Of a stretch of 64,000 nucleotides of DNA, positions 24,286 through 32,766 are shown piece by piece. The stretch's first letter is position 1. Every line of letters begins with the position of its first letter. The notes beneath the pieces were generated by a model, which saw only the letters and a program-made list of their open reading frames with translations, ran no database searches and was not told the origin of the DNA. The stretch spans positions 1 through 64,000 of the forward strand of contig JADKGX010000001.1 in NCBI GenBank assembly GCA_016722065.1, in the 5' to 3' direction. The stretch is from Planctomycetota bacterium (lineage in GTDB: Bacteria; Planctomycetota; UBA8742; UBA2392). Both the position numbers and the translations under genes were made by a program.

Positions 24286-26452
24286 CGGGCTTTACATCAG
24301 CGGGCTTTTTGGGCCGCGCGTTGTCACTGTAATGCGCAGGCTTGGCCATCTTTTCAAGCTTGCGTGACCCACCCGGACGAATGTTGGCTTTGTCTGCGTC
24401 TTCCGGCATGTCCACGGCAGGCGTCAGGTCGCGGGCAAGGTCTGCACCGTTGCGGCTGTCGCCGCCGGGCAGCTTGCTGTTGACGATGGTGGGACGCAGG
24501 AAGAACATCAGGTCCGTCTTGTTGACGGTCTTGTTCGTGGACTTGAACAAATAGCCCAGGAACGGAATGTCCTTGAGGAACGGCAGGCCGTTTTCGTCTA
24601 CACGTTCACGCTCACGCAGCAGGCCACCCATGACCATGGTTTCGCCGTCGCGCAGGTACACGTCGGTGCGGCTTTCACGCTTAGAAAGAATCGGCGTGTT
24701 GTTGCCCTGAATGGCGGTGTTGCCGATCACTTCGCGCACAGTCACGGTAATCTGCAGGCGGATGATGCCTGATTCGAAAATCGTGGGCGTAACGTCCATG
24801 ACCAGCGAAACTTCCTTGAAGCTGACCGTGGCGTTGGTGGTGCCGCTGCCGGTACCCGAGCTGGTGTTTTCGACGTACGGAATTTCTTGACCGACCTCGA
24901 TTCGGGCGGCCTTGCGGTTGCTGACCATCTGCTTGGGCTGGCTGAGTGTCTTGAGCTTGCCGTCGTTGGCCAGCAGTTCCAGGCGGGCGTTGATCACGTC
25001 GTTGACAAAGGTGCCGACAAAGGGGTCAAAGCCGGTCGGGTTGCCGAACAGGCCGCCCGCCGTGCCCTGGCTGCTGTCGCGACTGTCGCCAGCCAACACG
25101 CCGTCTTTCCAGTTGTCGACGGGCTGGCTGCTGAACAACTGCAGGCCGTAACCCATGTAGCTGTCCACACTGACTTCGACGATGCGGGCCTGGATCAGCA
25201 CCTGTTGCGGCATGGTATCAAGGCCGGTAATGAACTTGGTCAGGTTGGCCAGGCGCGACTGGTGTTCCAGTACCACAATCGAGTTGGTCTGGGGGTTCAG
25301 GCTGACGCGACCTTCGGTCGACATCAGGGTGCCCAGGGTGGCCAACAGGGCCTGGTCGGCCGCATCGCGAACCACCACAAACTCCTGCACCACCATCGGG
25401 TCGTCGGCCAGTGTGTCGGCAATGCGCTTGCTTTCGAGGGCTTCCGCGCCGACTTTGTCCAGGAACACGGAGATGGTTTCAATCACGTCGTCGCGGTCAA
25501 TCACCATGACGATCTTGGTCTGTTCATCAATCACCATGCGGCCACGGGTGGACAGCAGGTTGCTGACTTCGGACTTGGCCTTGACCACGTCGACACCGGG
25601 CAGGATCCAATCCTTGCGGGTCATCTTGACCACGCCGTCGCCAACCGGGTCAGTGCCTTCGTCGTCAGGGTTGCGCACCTTGGCGTATTCAAAGTGGTAG
25701 CCGTCAGGCTTCTTCTTGAACAGCAGGCCGCCCACTTCTGCCAGGCGCTCCATGATTGCATCGGGCTCTGCATCGCGCATGAACATGCTGATGTTGCGCT
25801 TCTGAATGCGCTGAACGCGCGTTTCAGCGCGCTGTTCGCCACCTTCTGTGCCACCCCCACCAGGACCCTGTGGCGTGGGCTGGCCGGTGCCACCGCTGCT
25901 GGCAGGTTCATCGGGCAAGGTCGGAATGTACACCTGGGTGCGGGTCACCTTGGCGACTTCCATGATTGCCTGGACCAGTTCCTGGCTTTCAAAGGCGACG
26001 TGATAGCGGCCTTCCACTTCGCCGTTCACCACGTTTGCCAAGCCGCCAGCCTGCTGGCGCTTTTTGATGATGATGAAGGCACCGTCCTCGACGTACTCGA
26101 GTTCGTTGGCCTTGCAGATGGACCGGATTGCATCCTTGGGCAGCACCTTGCGGTACATCACCGTAAGTTTGACGTCAATGACGCCTTCCACGATGATCTG
26201 CAGGCCCGACCGCAACGCAATGTAGTGCATTACGGTGTGGATGTCCTTCTGGACAAAGTCCACCGTGATCGGGTCCGTCGGCACGGGTTCTGTATCCGTG
26301 CCTGTGCCGGTGGTTTCGGGTGTATCTGAACCCGGCTTTGGGTCCTGGGCAAGCAAGGGCGCCGCCAGAAAGGCCAACGCGAACATGGCCAACAGGACGC
26401 GCGGGGCAACCCGGCTGCATCCGGAACCGGCATGTCCAATCGTGCACTTCAT
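24278..26452 (-). CDS. pilQ: Type IV pilus secretin PilQ
   Basis: PilQ forms the outer-membrane channel through which the pilus passes. The 724-residue protein has a signal peptide (MFALAFLAAPLLAQ), a Pro/Thr-rich linker, N-terminal secretin subdomains (ITVDFVQKDIHTVMHYIALRS; VEGRYHVAFESQELVQAIMEV) and the C-terminal secretin core: ARIVEVSVDSYMGYGLQLF, GKLKTLSQPKQMVSNRKAA, EIPYV and PFLKDIPFLGYLFK. An extra repeat of the N-domain (VQEFVVVRDAADQALLATLGTL) is present. It is the last pil gene of the pilMNOPQ-like set and overlaps ispA. A GspD-like name would also fit, but the neighbours favour PilQ. Confidence 0.93.
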   Translation of the reverse strand: MKCTIGHAGSGCSRVAPRVLLAMFALAFLAAPLLAQDPKPGSDTPETTGTGTDTEPVPTDPITVDFVQKDIHTVMHYIALRSGLQIIVEGVIDVKLTVMYRKVLPKDAIRSICKANELEYVEDGAFIIIKKRQQAGGLANVVNGEVEGRYHVAFESQELVQAIMEVAKVTRTQVYIPTLPDEPASSGGTGQPTPQGPGGGGTEGGEQRAETRVQRIQKRNISMFMRDAEPDAIMERLAEVGGLLFKKKPDGYHFEYAKVRNPDDEGTDPVGDGVVKMTRKDWILPGVDVVKAKSEVSNLLSTRGRMVIDEQTKIVMVIDRDDVIETISVFLDKVGAEALESKRIADTLADDPMVVQEFVVVRDAADQALLATLGTLMSTEGRVSLNPQTNSIVVLEHQSRLANLTKFITGLDTMPQQVLIQARIVEVSVDSYMGYGLQLFSSQPVDNWKDGVLAGDSRDSSQGTAGGLFGNPTGFDPFVGTFVNDVINARLELLANDGKLKTLSQPKQMVSNRKAARIEVGQEIPYVENTSSGTGSGTTNATVSFKEVSLVMDVTPTIFESGIIRLQITVTVREVIGNTAIQGNNTPILSKRESRTDVYLRDGETMVMGGLLRERERVDENGLPFLKDIPFLGYLFKSTNKTVNKTDLMFFLRPTIVNSKLPGGDSRNGADLARDLTPAVDMPEDADKANIRPGGSRKLEKMAKPAHYSDNARPKKPADVKPGA

Positions 26453-26554
26453 GAATCTTCCCCCTGAGGATGGTCGGCACTGGGCCGTTTTCTGGTCTGT
26501 GGCACAAAGTCTTGGTCTGCTGTCAGGGCGCTTTGGCCCTGCACATTGGCTGCA

Positions 26555-27307
26555 TTATCCTGGTGCGTCGGGGTAGCGGGTCGGCGGCGAAAGTTCCAGC
26601 TTCAATTCTTCGCCGTTGTCGCCAATCAACTGCACCGACGTTTCCAGTGTGGTACGAACGATCTTCTTGATCACAAAGCGCGTCGCCGGCAGGCGGTCGC
26701 CCTCTTTGTATGGCTTACGGATGCCCTTGAACCAGGCTTCTTTCACCAGACGCTTTTCCAGAACCGGCTTGCCTTCTGCATCTTTCTTGGGCTGGCCGTT
26801 TTCTTCGGTCACGGCGACCTGCTGCCAGGTTTCCGTCACGCCTTCGATGATCCAGTCCTTCTTGATCTTTTCGATGTACTGGCGGCGGTCCGGGTCGACC
26901 ACGTCAATGTTCTGCACGTGCAGCGGGTCAAAGCGCATGTCGCCAGCCTTGAACACGTGCACACCGTACTCGCCGTAGTGATCGTCGGCTTTCCATGTGT
27001 AGGTGATGCTGGGCAGTTGCTCTGGCTTGGGCATGGGCAAGGCGTCGGCGGCGGTCAAAACCACGGGGCCGGCCGGAGCACCCGGCGTTGCGGCACCTGG
27101 CGCTGCGCCGGCTGGTGCGGCAGTGCCTGCACCTGGCGCTGGGGCGGGGCCTGGTGCCGGCGCGCCAGTGGCTGGCGGCGTGGCAGCGGCGGTGTTATCC
27201 GCGGGCGCTGTTGTTGAGGGCCCCTTGAAGTACATGAAGTAGGCAACAATGCCTGCCACGACCACCAGGGCGCCCAGTGCTGCAAGTTGTTTGGTCTGCT
27301 TGTCCAT
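26555..27307 (-). CDS. Membrane-anchored protein in the PilP position
   Basis: The 250-residue protein has a short cytoplasmic end, one membrane helix (ALGALVVVAGIVAYFMYF, ~8-27), a ~65-residue Ala/Pro/Gly-rich linker, then a folded region (~90-250) starting LPSITYTWKADDHYGEYG. PilP is normally a lipoprotein with a Pro-rich linker linking PilNO to PilQ; here there is no lipobox and the TM helix would do the anchoring. The function is inferred from gene order (M-N-O-this-Q) and architecture, not from sequence similarity. Confidence 0.65.
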   Translation of the reverse strand: MDKQTKQLAALGALVVVAGIVAYFMYFKGPSTTAPADNTAAATPPATGAPAPGPAPAPGAGTAAPAGAAPGAATPGAPAGPVVLTAADALPMPKPEQLPSITYTWKADDHYGEYGVHVFKAGDMRFDPLHVQNIDVVDPDRRQYIEKIKKDWIIEGVTETWQQVAVTEENGQPKKDAEGKPVLEKRLVKEAWFKGIRKPYKEGDRLPATRFVIKKIVRTTLETSVQLIGDNGEELKLELSPPTRYPDAPG

Positions 27308-27325
27308 GTCTGGTGACCCCTTGCC

Positions 27326-27949
27326 TTACTTGCCCACCGCGTCCAACTCGCGGCGTTCAATGACATAGAGTGACAGTTTGAAGTTGTGGCTGTAGCCGCC
27401 GTTCTGGTCGCCGCGCATCTCCAGCGACTCTACCAGCACCACCGCATTCTTGAGGGACTCCAGCTCCGTGATGAAACGGCCCAGGTCGTGGTACCAGGCC
27501 TGGCCTTCCACCAGAATCTGCGACGCCTTCAAACCCTTGGCAAAGTTGATGCGGCGGTTGCCGTCGTAAACTACCTTGGCCCGAACCATCTGGGCCTGGT
27601 CGGCGCGCAGCCGCAGGTGATTGGATGCCGCAAGCTTGGTGATGTGTGCCACCAGGTCGCCAAACTCGGTCGGTGCTGTGAACTGTTCCTCGACTTCCGC
27701 CAGGCGCTTGCGCATGGCATCTGCGTCGTCTTCCAGGCCCTTCACGCGGTCGCGACGGGCCATCAGCAACTGTTCGTCATCGTGCAGTGTGCGCAGCTTT
27801 ACTTCTTCGGCCTCGCGCTCACGAACGCGCGGCACGTACAGCGCGTAGTACAGCGCGACGGGGATTGCGCCGCCCAGCAGCACGGCGGCAGCAATCGCCA
27901 CAATGCCTGCCGTCCAGTCGCTTGAAGTAGTCTTTGCTTGCTTGGCCAT
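27326..27949 (-). CDS. pilO: Type IV pilus inner-membrane alignment protein PilO
   Basis: The 207 residues match PilO architecture: cytoplasmic tail, one membrane helix (~14-37, GIVAIAAAVLLGGAIPVALYY), a coiled coil (VREREAEEVKLRTLHDDEQL ... RLAEVEEQF) and a ferredoxin-like periplasmic domain with the family pattern GDLVAHITKLAASNHLRL and LVEGQAWYHDLGRFITELE. PilO dimerises with PilN and connects PilM to PilP/PilQ. It is 52 bp after pilN and 18 bp before the PilP-position gene. Confidence 0.85.
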   Translation of the reverse strand: MAKQAKTTSSDWTAGIVAIAAAVLLGGAIPVALYYALYVPRVREREAEEVKLRTLHDDEQLLMARRDRVKGLEDDADAMRKRLAEVEEQFTAPTEFGDLVAHITKLAASNHLRLRADQAQMVRAKVVYDGNRRINFAKGLKASQILVEGQAWYHDLGRFITELESLKNAVVLVESLEMRGDQNGGYSHNFKLSLYVIERRELDAVGK

Positions 27950-28001
27950 GACCTGTCCTTGTCGACCAGATTAACACCGACCGAAAAAGCGCACTGCGCC
28001 C

Positions 28002-28682
28002 TTACTGCGGCCCGCCAAACACGCGCTGGGCAGCCTGGACCCGAAAGCCGACGTAACGACGTTCGTCGCCGGTGCGATTGGGCTGGTTGCTGCCTGCGGT
28101 TTCACGTTCCAGTTCCATGCTGAATTGCGGCTGGCCGGTCAGGCGCGTCATGCCCTCCATGCGCCCGGAAAGCGAGTCCAACTCGCGCTTGGTCAGAATC
28201 TCTGATGCCTCAATCTGTACATAGCCGGAACCATCCAGCGTGCGCGGCATCAACAACTCAGCGGCCGTATTGTCGACCACGCCGGGCGCGCCCTGGTGCG
28301 CCGTCGAAATGCTCAACTCGCGGTACCAGAACTCAGCGCTGAAGGGGCGGCGGTCAAACACGTCGTGCAAGGCGGGGCCGAAATACAACCGGTCTTTGCG
28401 CACATCCATGCTTTCACGCCAGGCTTCAATCAGGCCGTTGCGGCGCCGCACGCCCTTGGGCTCGCGGATATCCAGGTCGGCCTTGAGCATGTCGTTTTGT
28501 GTCTTGAGGGCCGCCACGCTTTTGTTGACGGTGTCCAGCTTGGTGGTTTCGTTCCAGTACAGGCTGCCGACGAAAATCGCCGTCAACCCGGACAAGAACA
28601 AGATGCACACAATCGAAAGGAAAATGACGCGCCGACGCTGGCGTGCCATTGCCTTGTCTTTGATCAGGTTCAGTTCATACAT
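28002..28682 (-). CDS. pilN: Type IV pilus assembly protein PilN
   Basis: PilN begins with a conserved cytoplasmic motif that binds PilM, usually INLLP; here it is MYELNLIKDK. A membrane helix (~21-43, FLSIVCILFLSGLTAIFVG), a coiled coil (KLDTVNKSVAALKTQNDML) and a periplasmic domain follow. The periplasmic part has 'FSAEFWYRELSIS' and 'GYVQIEASEILTKRELDSL', typical of the PilN fold. The 226-residue length is slightly above usual. It follows pilM by 24 bp. Confidence 0.85.
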   Translation of the reverse strand: MYELNLIKDKAMARQRRRVIFLSIVCILFLSGLTAIFVGSLYWNETTKLDTVNKSVAALKTQNDMLKADLDIREPKGVRRRNGLIEAWRESMDVRKDRLYFGPALHDVFDRRPFSAEFWYRELSISTAHQGAPGVVDNTAAELLMPRTLDGSGYVQIEASEILTKRELDSLSGRMEGMTRLTGQPQFSMELERETAGSNQPNRTGDERRYVGFRVQAAQRVFGGPQ

Positions 28683-28706
28683 GGCGGCGGTGTCCCCCCA
28701 AGGTTG

Positions 28707-30029
28707 CTAGAGCTGCCGCATGGCAAGCCCGGTGGCAATCGCCATCAAAGGCCCGAGTTCATCAAGGAAGTTGGGCGGGAACTTGCCCGACACGCCCGAA
28801 ACATCCAGGCGCGCAAACGGGTTCCACAACTGAGTGGGTACGCCCAACTGGCTGGCAAAGAATTCATCAATGTCGGGGAACTTCGCGGTGCCACCGCACA
28901 GCCGCACTTTGTCAATGCGCGGCACAATGCGGCGGTTGATGTAGTACTTGAAGGTGTCCTGGATTTCGCTGATCAGGTCACCCAGTGCGTCCACCAGCAC
29001 CGCACGGTTGGCGCTGATGCGCTGTGCGGCGTTCATGGCGTTTTGTGTCTCGCCGGATGCCGCAAAGCCTTCATCACCACCGGTACTACCGGCGCCATCG
29101 GTCATGGTGTCGCTGCCGGTATTGAAGGCCGTCTCGTCGCTGTCCAGCAGCACGTATTCTTCGCCGCCTTCATCGACCGGCTGGAAACTTTCTGTTTCGC
29201 CGCCGCCGAATCCTTCCGTGTCGCCGCCGGCCTGGGTTCCATCGCCCATGTCGGCACCTGCATCGCCGCCACCGCCGCCTTCGAGTTCGTCAAGCGGGGT
29301 GTACACGGCTTCGCGCTTGCGCTTTTCCGCTTGCGGAAGGTCCAGCCCGTAAATTTCACTGATTGCGCGCGACAGCATGTCGCCGCCGCTGGCAATGTCG
29401 CGCACAAAGACGCGCCGGCCGCCGTGCAGAATGGCCAGGTTGGTGAAACGCGCCCCGATGTTGATCAAGGCCACGGTTTCACGCTCGGCCACGCCTTCGG
29501 TTTCCAGAAACGAGTTGGAAAGCGCCAGCGTGTCGATGTCCAGAACGACCGGGTCAAACCCGCCGCTCTTGAGCAGCACGTATTGCTTGTCTACTTCTTC
29601 CTTGTGCACCGCCACAACCAAGCCCTCAATCACGGGCTTGCCTTCTTCCATGCCTTCGTCAAACAGCACGAAGTCAAGGGCGGCCTGTGCCAGGTCGAAG
29701 GGAATGATCTGTTCGGCTTCGAAGCGAATTGCCTGTTCAACTTCGCCCTTTGGAATCGAGGGGAACTTGAACAATCTCGGCGCAACCCGCGGACCGGAGA
29801 CCGAAAACGCGCAGGGTTTGCGCGAAAAGGCCGAGTCCTGCGAAATGCGTTCGAGTGCCCTTAGTGGGGCTTCAGCAAGGCTTTGTGGCGACTCTTCGGG
29901 GTGGTATTCGGCCCTGCGAATATCGGCCTGGCCGACGCTTTTCAGCGCATAGCCTGACCCTGTTCGCTTGAGCGCGACGGCCTTGACCGAAGAAGTCCCC
30001 ACATCGATGCCTACGGCGAGCGTTGCCAT
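28707..30029 (-). CDS. pilM: Actin-like type IV pilus protein PilM with acidic glycine-rich insert
   Basis: PilM is a cytoplasmic actin-fold ATPase that binds the PilN N-terminus. ATPase motifs are clear: VGIDVGTSSVKAVAL, LDIDTLALSNSF, VALINIGARFTNLAIL, and DKVRLCGGTAKFPDIDEFF. Residues ~246-335 form an extra, low-complexity Gly/Asp/Glu/Thr-rich segment (ELEGGGGGDAGADMGDG...) absent from typical ~350-residue PilM; total length is 440. The segment is in frame and bracketed by conserved sequence, so it is a real insertion, probably a disordered loop. This is the first gene of the pilMNO-pilQ run. Confidence 0.93.
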   Translation of the reverse strand: MATLAVGIDVGTSSVKAVALKRTGSGYALKSVGQADIRRAEYHPEESPQSLAEAPLRALERISQDSAFSRKPCAFSVSGPRVAPRLFKFPSIPKGEVEQAIRFEAEQIIPFDLAQAALDFVLFDEGMEEGKPVIEGLVVAVHKEEVDKQYVLLKSGGFDPVVLDIDTLALSNSFLETEGVAERETVALINIGARFTNLAILHGGRRVFVRDIASGGDMLSRAISEIYGLDLPQAEKRKREAVYTPLDELEGGGGGDAGADMGDGTQAGGDTEGFGGGETESFQPVDEGGEEYVLLDSDETAFNTGSDTMTDGAGSTGGDEGFAASGETQNAMNAAQRISANRAVLVDALGDLISEIQDTFKYYINRRIVPRIDKVRLCGGTAKFPDIDEFFASQLGVPTQLWNPFARLDVSGVSGKFPPNFLDELGPLMAIATGLAMRQL

Positions 30030-30076
30030 GGGCTCTTCCGGAACGGGTGATTACAGTTATGTAGAACGATGGCGGA

Positions 30077-30105
30077 AACATAGTCCGCCGTGTGGATTCC
30101 GTCAA
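30077..30105 (-). promoter_or_regulatory. Sigma-70-type promoter of the pilM operon
   Basis: On the minus strand TTGACG (30100-30105) and TATGTT (30077-30082) are 17 bp apart and lie about 50 nt before the pilM ATG. A terminator for the minor pilin genes lies just upstream, so this marks an independent transcription start. Confidence 0.7.
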
Positions 30106-30135
30106 CCCCCTTCGGGACAAGTAGATACGCAAACG

Positions 30136-30170
30136 AAAAAGGGAAGGCCCGTGGTGGCTGCCTTCCCTTT
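30136..30170 (-). terminator. Terminator after the minor pilin genes
   Basis: On the minus strand AAAGGGAAGGC (30160-30170) pairs with GCCTTCCCTTT (30138-30148), and the run TTTTT (30136-30140) follows. It separates the minor pilin pair from the pilM operon. Confidence 0.85.
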
Positions 30171-30194
30171 ACCAATGCGATACAGACGGGTTTT

Positions 30195-30806
30195 CTAGTT
30201 TACGACGTTACGGCAGGTCACCACCAGCTGCACGGAAGCAGTCTCTGCCCCCTCGGTGGTCTGCAGGTTGACGGAGAACGTGCGAACCGTGGTGCGAATC
30301 ACTTCAAAGCTGGTGATCTTGTTCTGGTCAAACGACAGGGTCGCGGCGCCAATCGGCACGTTCAGGGCATCGGTCTGTTGAATCCAGCGCTCCACGTTAT
30401 AGGGCGTGCCAACCGGCGAACCCGTGGGACGGCGCGACTGCCAGGTGATCATGAAAGGAGTGGTTACACCCGTGCCGGCGTCATAGCGCAAGCTGACAAA
30501 CTGCACGCGGTCGCCTTCGTTACCGCCACTGGAGTAGTCGCCACGCGATGTCATGGGCGTGCCGTTGATGTCCCAGGTGGTCGGGTACGTCACGGTACGA
30601 CCGGTGCGGGCATCGAACGAAAGCTGGCGAATCAAGTCCACGCGGTTGGTGGCGTCGGCAAAGTCGCGTGATTCATTGAAGCCGCGGAAGATCATGAACA
30701 GCACCGTTCCCATGGCCAGCAGCAAAATGCTGGCAGCAATCATGGCAATCAGTACCTCGACCAAGGTGAAGCCGCGCCTGGAGCTGCCGTGAATGCGGGC
30801 GTGCAT
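30195..30806 (-). CDS. Minor type IV pilin / pseudopilin (PilW/GspJ-like)
   Basis: The prepilin peptidase site RRGFTLVEVLIAM is at residues ~10-22 (cleavage after Gly, methylated Phe+1, Glu+5), followed by the hydrophobic helix AASILLLAMGTVLFMIFRGF. The mature region (~185 residues) is strand-rich and ends with a single Cys in 'VVTCRNVVN'. The length and 'FTLVEVLIAM' resemble PilW/GspJ-type minor pilins, which prime pilus assembly. It lies 20 bp after another minor pilin gene. Confidence 0.85.
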   Translation of the reverse strand: MHARIHGSSRRGFTLVEVLIAMIAASILLLAMGTVLFMIFRGFNESRDFADATNRVDLIRQLSFDARTGRTVTYPTTWDINGTPMTSRGDYSSGGNEGDRVQFVSLRYDAGTGVTTPFMITWQSRRPTGSPVGTPYNVERWIQQTDALNVPIGAATLSFDQNKITSFEVIRTTVRTFSVNLQTTEGAETASVQLVVTCRNVVN

Positions 30807-30826
30807 GAGAGTTCTCCGGTTTGGTA

Positions 30827-31384
30827 CTAGCGGGCCATCCGCGTTTCCTGCGCCATTTCAAAGGTTGAGGTCGAGCCCGTGAAGGCACCCCACTGCAGCA
30901 CGACGCGCACTCGGCGATAGTAGTAGATGATGTCGCCGATGCCGTTGTTGAAGACGTCCTGGACAAAAAAGTCGTTGGCCGGCGTGCCGGTCGAAGTCGT
31001 GTACAGCAACTGCGCCCGCACACGATAGTTGAAGCCGTCCAGAGTTACGGGCTTGAAGCGGCTGCCCACGTTCCACTCAGCGTTGGCCGACCCGAAGCGA
31101 TAGCCGTAGGGCAAGTAGTTGCCGCTGCCAACGTCGGCCGCCACGAAACCCGCCAGCGCCGTGTAGCCTTCGGCCTGCCAGTTTTCAACTTCGCGTTCGG
31201 CCAGGAACAAAGCGTTCTGTTCCTGCCATTCCGTGATTTCACGGACGCGGGCGTTGATGTAATAAGCCGCGCCAGCAAGCGAGACCACCGTGACAATAAA
31301 GACGGCAATGCCGACTTCCATCAAGGTGAAGCCGCGTCGCCCGGACCGAAGCTTGCTACGACCTGTCGTGTTCAGGGATGGCAT
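30827..31384 (-). CDS. Minor type IV pilin / pseudopilin (PilV/GspI-like)
   Basis: The 185-residue protein has a prepilin leader with 16 Arg/Ser/Gly-rich residues and the processing site RRGFTLMEVGIAVF, then a hydrophobic helix (TVVSLAGAAYYINARV). The remaining ~140 residues are strand-rich with no cysteines, so a disulfide loop is not possible. It is the first gene of a two-gene minor pilin unit. A ~1.4-kb repeat-rich non-coding stretch lies upstream, between it and the major pilin gene. Confidence 0.85.
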   Translation of the reverse strand: MPSLNTTGRSKLRSGRRGFTLMEVGIAVFIVTVVSLAGAAYYINARVREITEWQEQNALFLAEREVENWQAEGYTALAGFVAADVGSGNYLPYGYRFGSANAEWNVGSRFKPVTLDGFNYRVRAQLLYTTSTGTPANDFFVQDVFNNGIGDIIYYYRRVRVVLQWGAFTGSTSTFEMAQETRMAR

Positions 31385-32045
31385 GTTTGGCCTCGCGAAA
31401 TGTTATGTTCTTACAAGGATAATACACCGTGCAATGCCAAGGTCAAACGGAAAGCCCAATTTCCTTACAAATCAGGCTCCAGCGTGTCTGATTGCGAACT
31501 TTGGGCGGGGTGGCCGGCCATTTCTTGCCAAATCAGCCCCCACAATCATGCACTGTCGGCTGACGAATTGAACACAGAGTTACGGAGAAACGGAGCCAGC
31601 TTCGTGTCCAGGCTCGACCGCTGGGCGCGGGACGGTTTCATGGCGCGCGCGCCAGAGAACGCTAATTCAACAGCGCTTGCCTTCCGCGAAGAAGCAAGAA
31701 AGCGCGAAGACGCAAAGAAACGTCCTTGCCGTCAGGCCCGCAGGGCCGTCAGATTGTAGCCCAGTGCGTAAGCACTGGGACACGCGTCAACGATTGATTC
31801 AGAGCCCCGGCAGGGGCGACAGACCGGCCCGACCCCTGTGTCGCCCCTGCGGGGCTTGGATCTTCTGCCAATGCAACCCGGGGGCTTACGCCCCCGGCTA
31901 TTCTGTAGCGCCCCTGCGGGGCTCAACACCACGCGCCCCAAGGCTGGCCTGCGTTCCTGACTGCCCCGAATCTGTCGCCACGGGTTGTATGCTTCCTTCA
32001 TCGAGCGTGGATCCCTCCGCGCTGGTTCGATGCAAGGTTACTGCC
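31385..32045. other. Repeat-rich intergenic stretch
   Basis: No intact gene is seen in these 660 bp. It holds the promoter region of the minor pilins (31385-31440, AT-rich), an 'AACACAGAGTTACGGAGAAA' motif (31571-31590), the segment 'AAGAAAGCGCGAAGACGCAA' near 31695-31714 and the hairpin cluster listed separately. The open frames across it are short and of repetitive composition. Confidence 0.6.
31735..31922. repeat. Cluster of short perfect hairpins (REP-like)
   Basis: At least six palindromes are packed here: GGCCC-GCA-GGGCC (31735-31747), CCCAGTGC-GTAA-GCACTGGG (31760-31779), GCCCC-GGCA-GGGGC (31804-31817), GCCCC-TGC-GGGGC (31843-31855 and 31910-31922), and CCGGGGGC-TTAC-GCCCCCGG (31878-31897). 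The order and core sequences resemble dispersed intergenic repeats of planctomycete-like and other environmental genomes. No RAYT transposase is in the window. Confidence 0.85.
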
Positions 32046-32565
32046 ATGGCCCGTTACCACTCTGTCAGGCCTAAACATCATTTCGATCCCGTCGCCGGCG
32101 GCTCCGGCGCAACCAAGGCTGCCCAGACGCGCGAACAAGACCTGGCCACCCCAGAACCTGCAACTTGCCGCCGATGAAATCTATGCGGCGCGCAACGGTC
32201 TGGAACTTGATGCCAGCATCGCCCGCTGGAAGAAGCTGCTGGCGATTCACGACCGCGAACTTGAAGTCGTGGCCGCCAGCGACGGCAGCAAGCCCCACCG
32301 CTGGACGATCAGCCCAAGCATTGCCTTTCGCGTCGATAAACTGCTGCGCGAGCTGCTGGACAATCAGTTGCAACTCAAGGCCGAATGCCGCGCCCAGGCC
32401 CTGCAAATCCTGTCGGAGTTGATGCGGCAGCAAGCCAGCGACTCACTTTGTCCGCCAAAGCGACCAGAACCCGCACCAGAGGCCGACTTGCAACCACCCA
32501 CCGGCGCGCAACCGGCCCCAACCCGGGCCAACGCGCCACCAGCGGCGATGACTTCGGCGGCATGA
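32046..32565 (+). pseudogene. Unknown protein, frameshifted
   Basis: ATG 32046 opens MARYHSVRPKHHFDPVAG... which continues to TREQDLAT at about 32149. The frame then stops at 32175-32177, but the +1 frame carries a fluent protein-like sequence (NLQLAADEIYAARNGLELD, RVDKLLRELLDNQLQL, ALQILSELMRQQ) to a stop at 32565. The join is at the CCCC run 32149-32152, where removing one C restores one ~172-residue frame. The C-terminus is Pro/Ala-rich. No family is recognised. It may be a sequencing error or a decayed gene; its surroundings are repeat-rich. Confidence 0.5.
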
Positions 32566-32572
32566 ACGGCGG

Positions 32573-32675
32573 CTAACACAGAGTAACGGAGTAACGGAGA
32601 AAAGCAGGGACCCAGACCACTGGGGCCTAGACGCAGCCGTGCACAAACTCCGTTGCTCAGTTACTCCGTGTAAAC
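32573..32675. repeat. Imperfect inverted-repeat element
   Basis: The left arm (32573-32599, AACACAGAGTAACGGAG...) and the right arm (32649-32675, its near reverse complement) match at roughly 21 of 24 positions around a ~50-bp centre. A third arm-like copy stands alone at 31571-31595. No coding capacity and no clear target duplication were seen. It may be a small non-autonomous element or a satellite fragment. Confidence 0.6.
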
Positions 32676-32714
32676 CCAAACCCAGGGTCCGGGCCTTTGA
32701 CGCGGTTAAACGAA

Positions 32715-32740
32715 TCGGGCCGAAGCAAGCTTCGGCCCGA
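32715..32740 (-). terminator. Terminator-like hairpin after the major pilin
   Basis: A perfect 12-bp palindromic stem (32715-32726 with 32729-32740) lies 27 bp beyond the pilin stop on the minus strand. Only a short TT follows, so it may act as a terminator or as an mRNA-stabilising end for an abundant pilin transcript. Confidence 0.65.
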
Positions 32741-32766
32741 AAGGTTCACATCGTGCTGGTTACAGC

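Noticed and set aside
24887..26329. 480-codon plus-strand frame opposite pilQ
   Set aside because: Antisense shadow of a secure secretin gene; composition typical of GC-rich mirror frames.
28296..29864. 522-codon plus-strand frame opposite pilN/pilM
   Set aside because: Antisense shadow; the minus-strand genes have clear motifs.
31735..31922. CRISPR-like reading of the hairpin cluster
   Set aside because: The palindromes differ in sequence and spacing; there is no constant repeat and spacer length.
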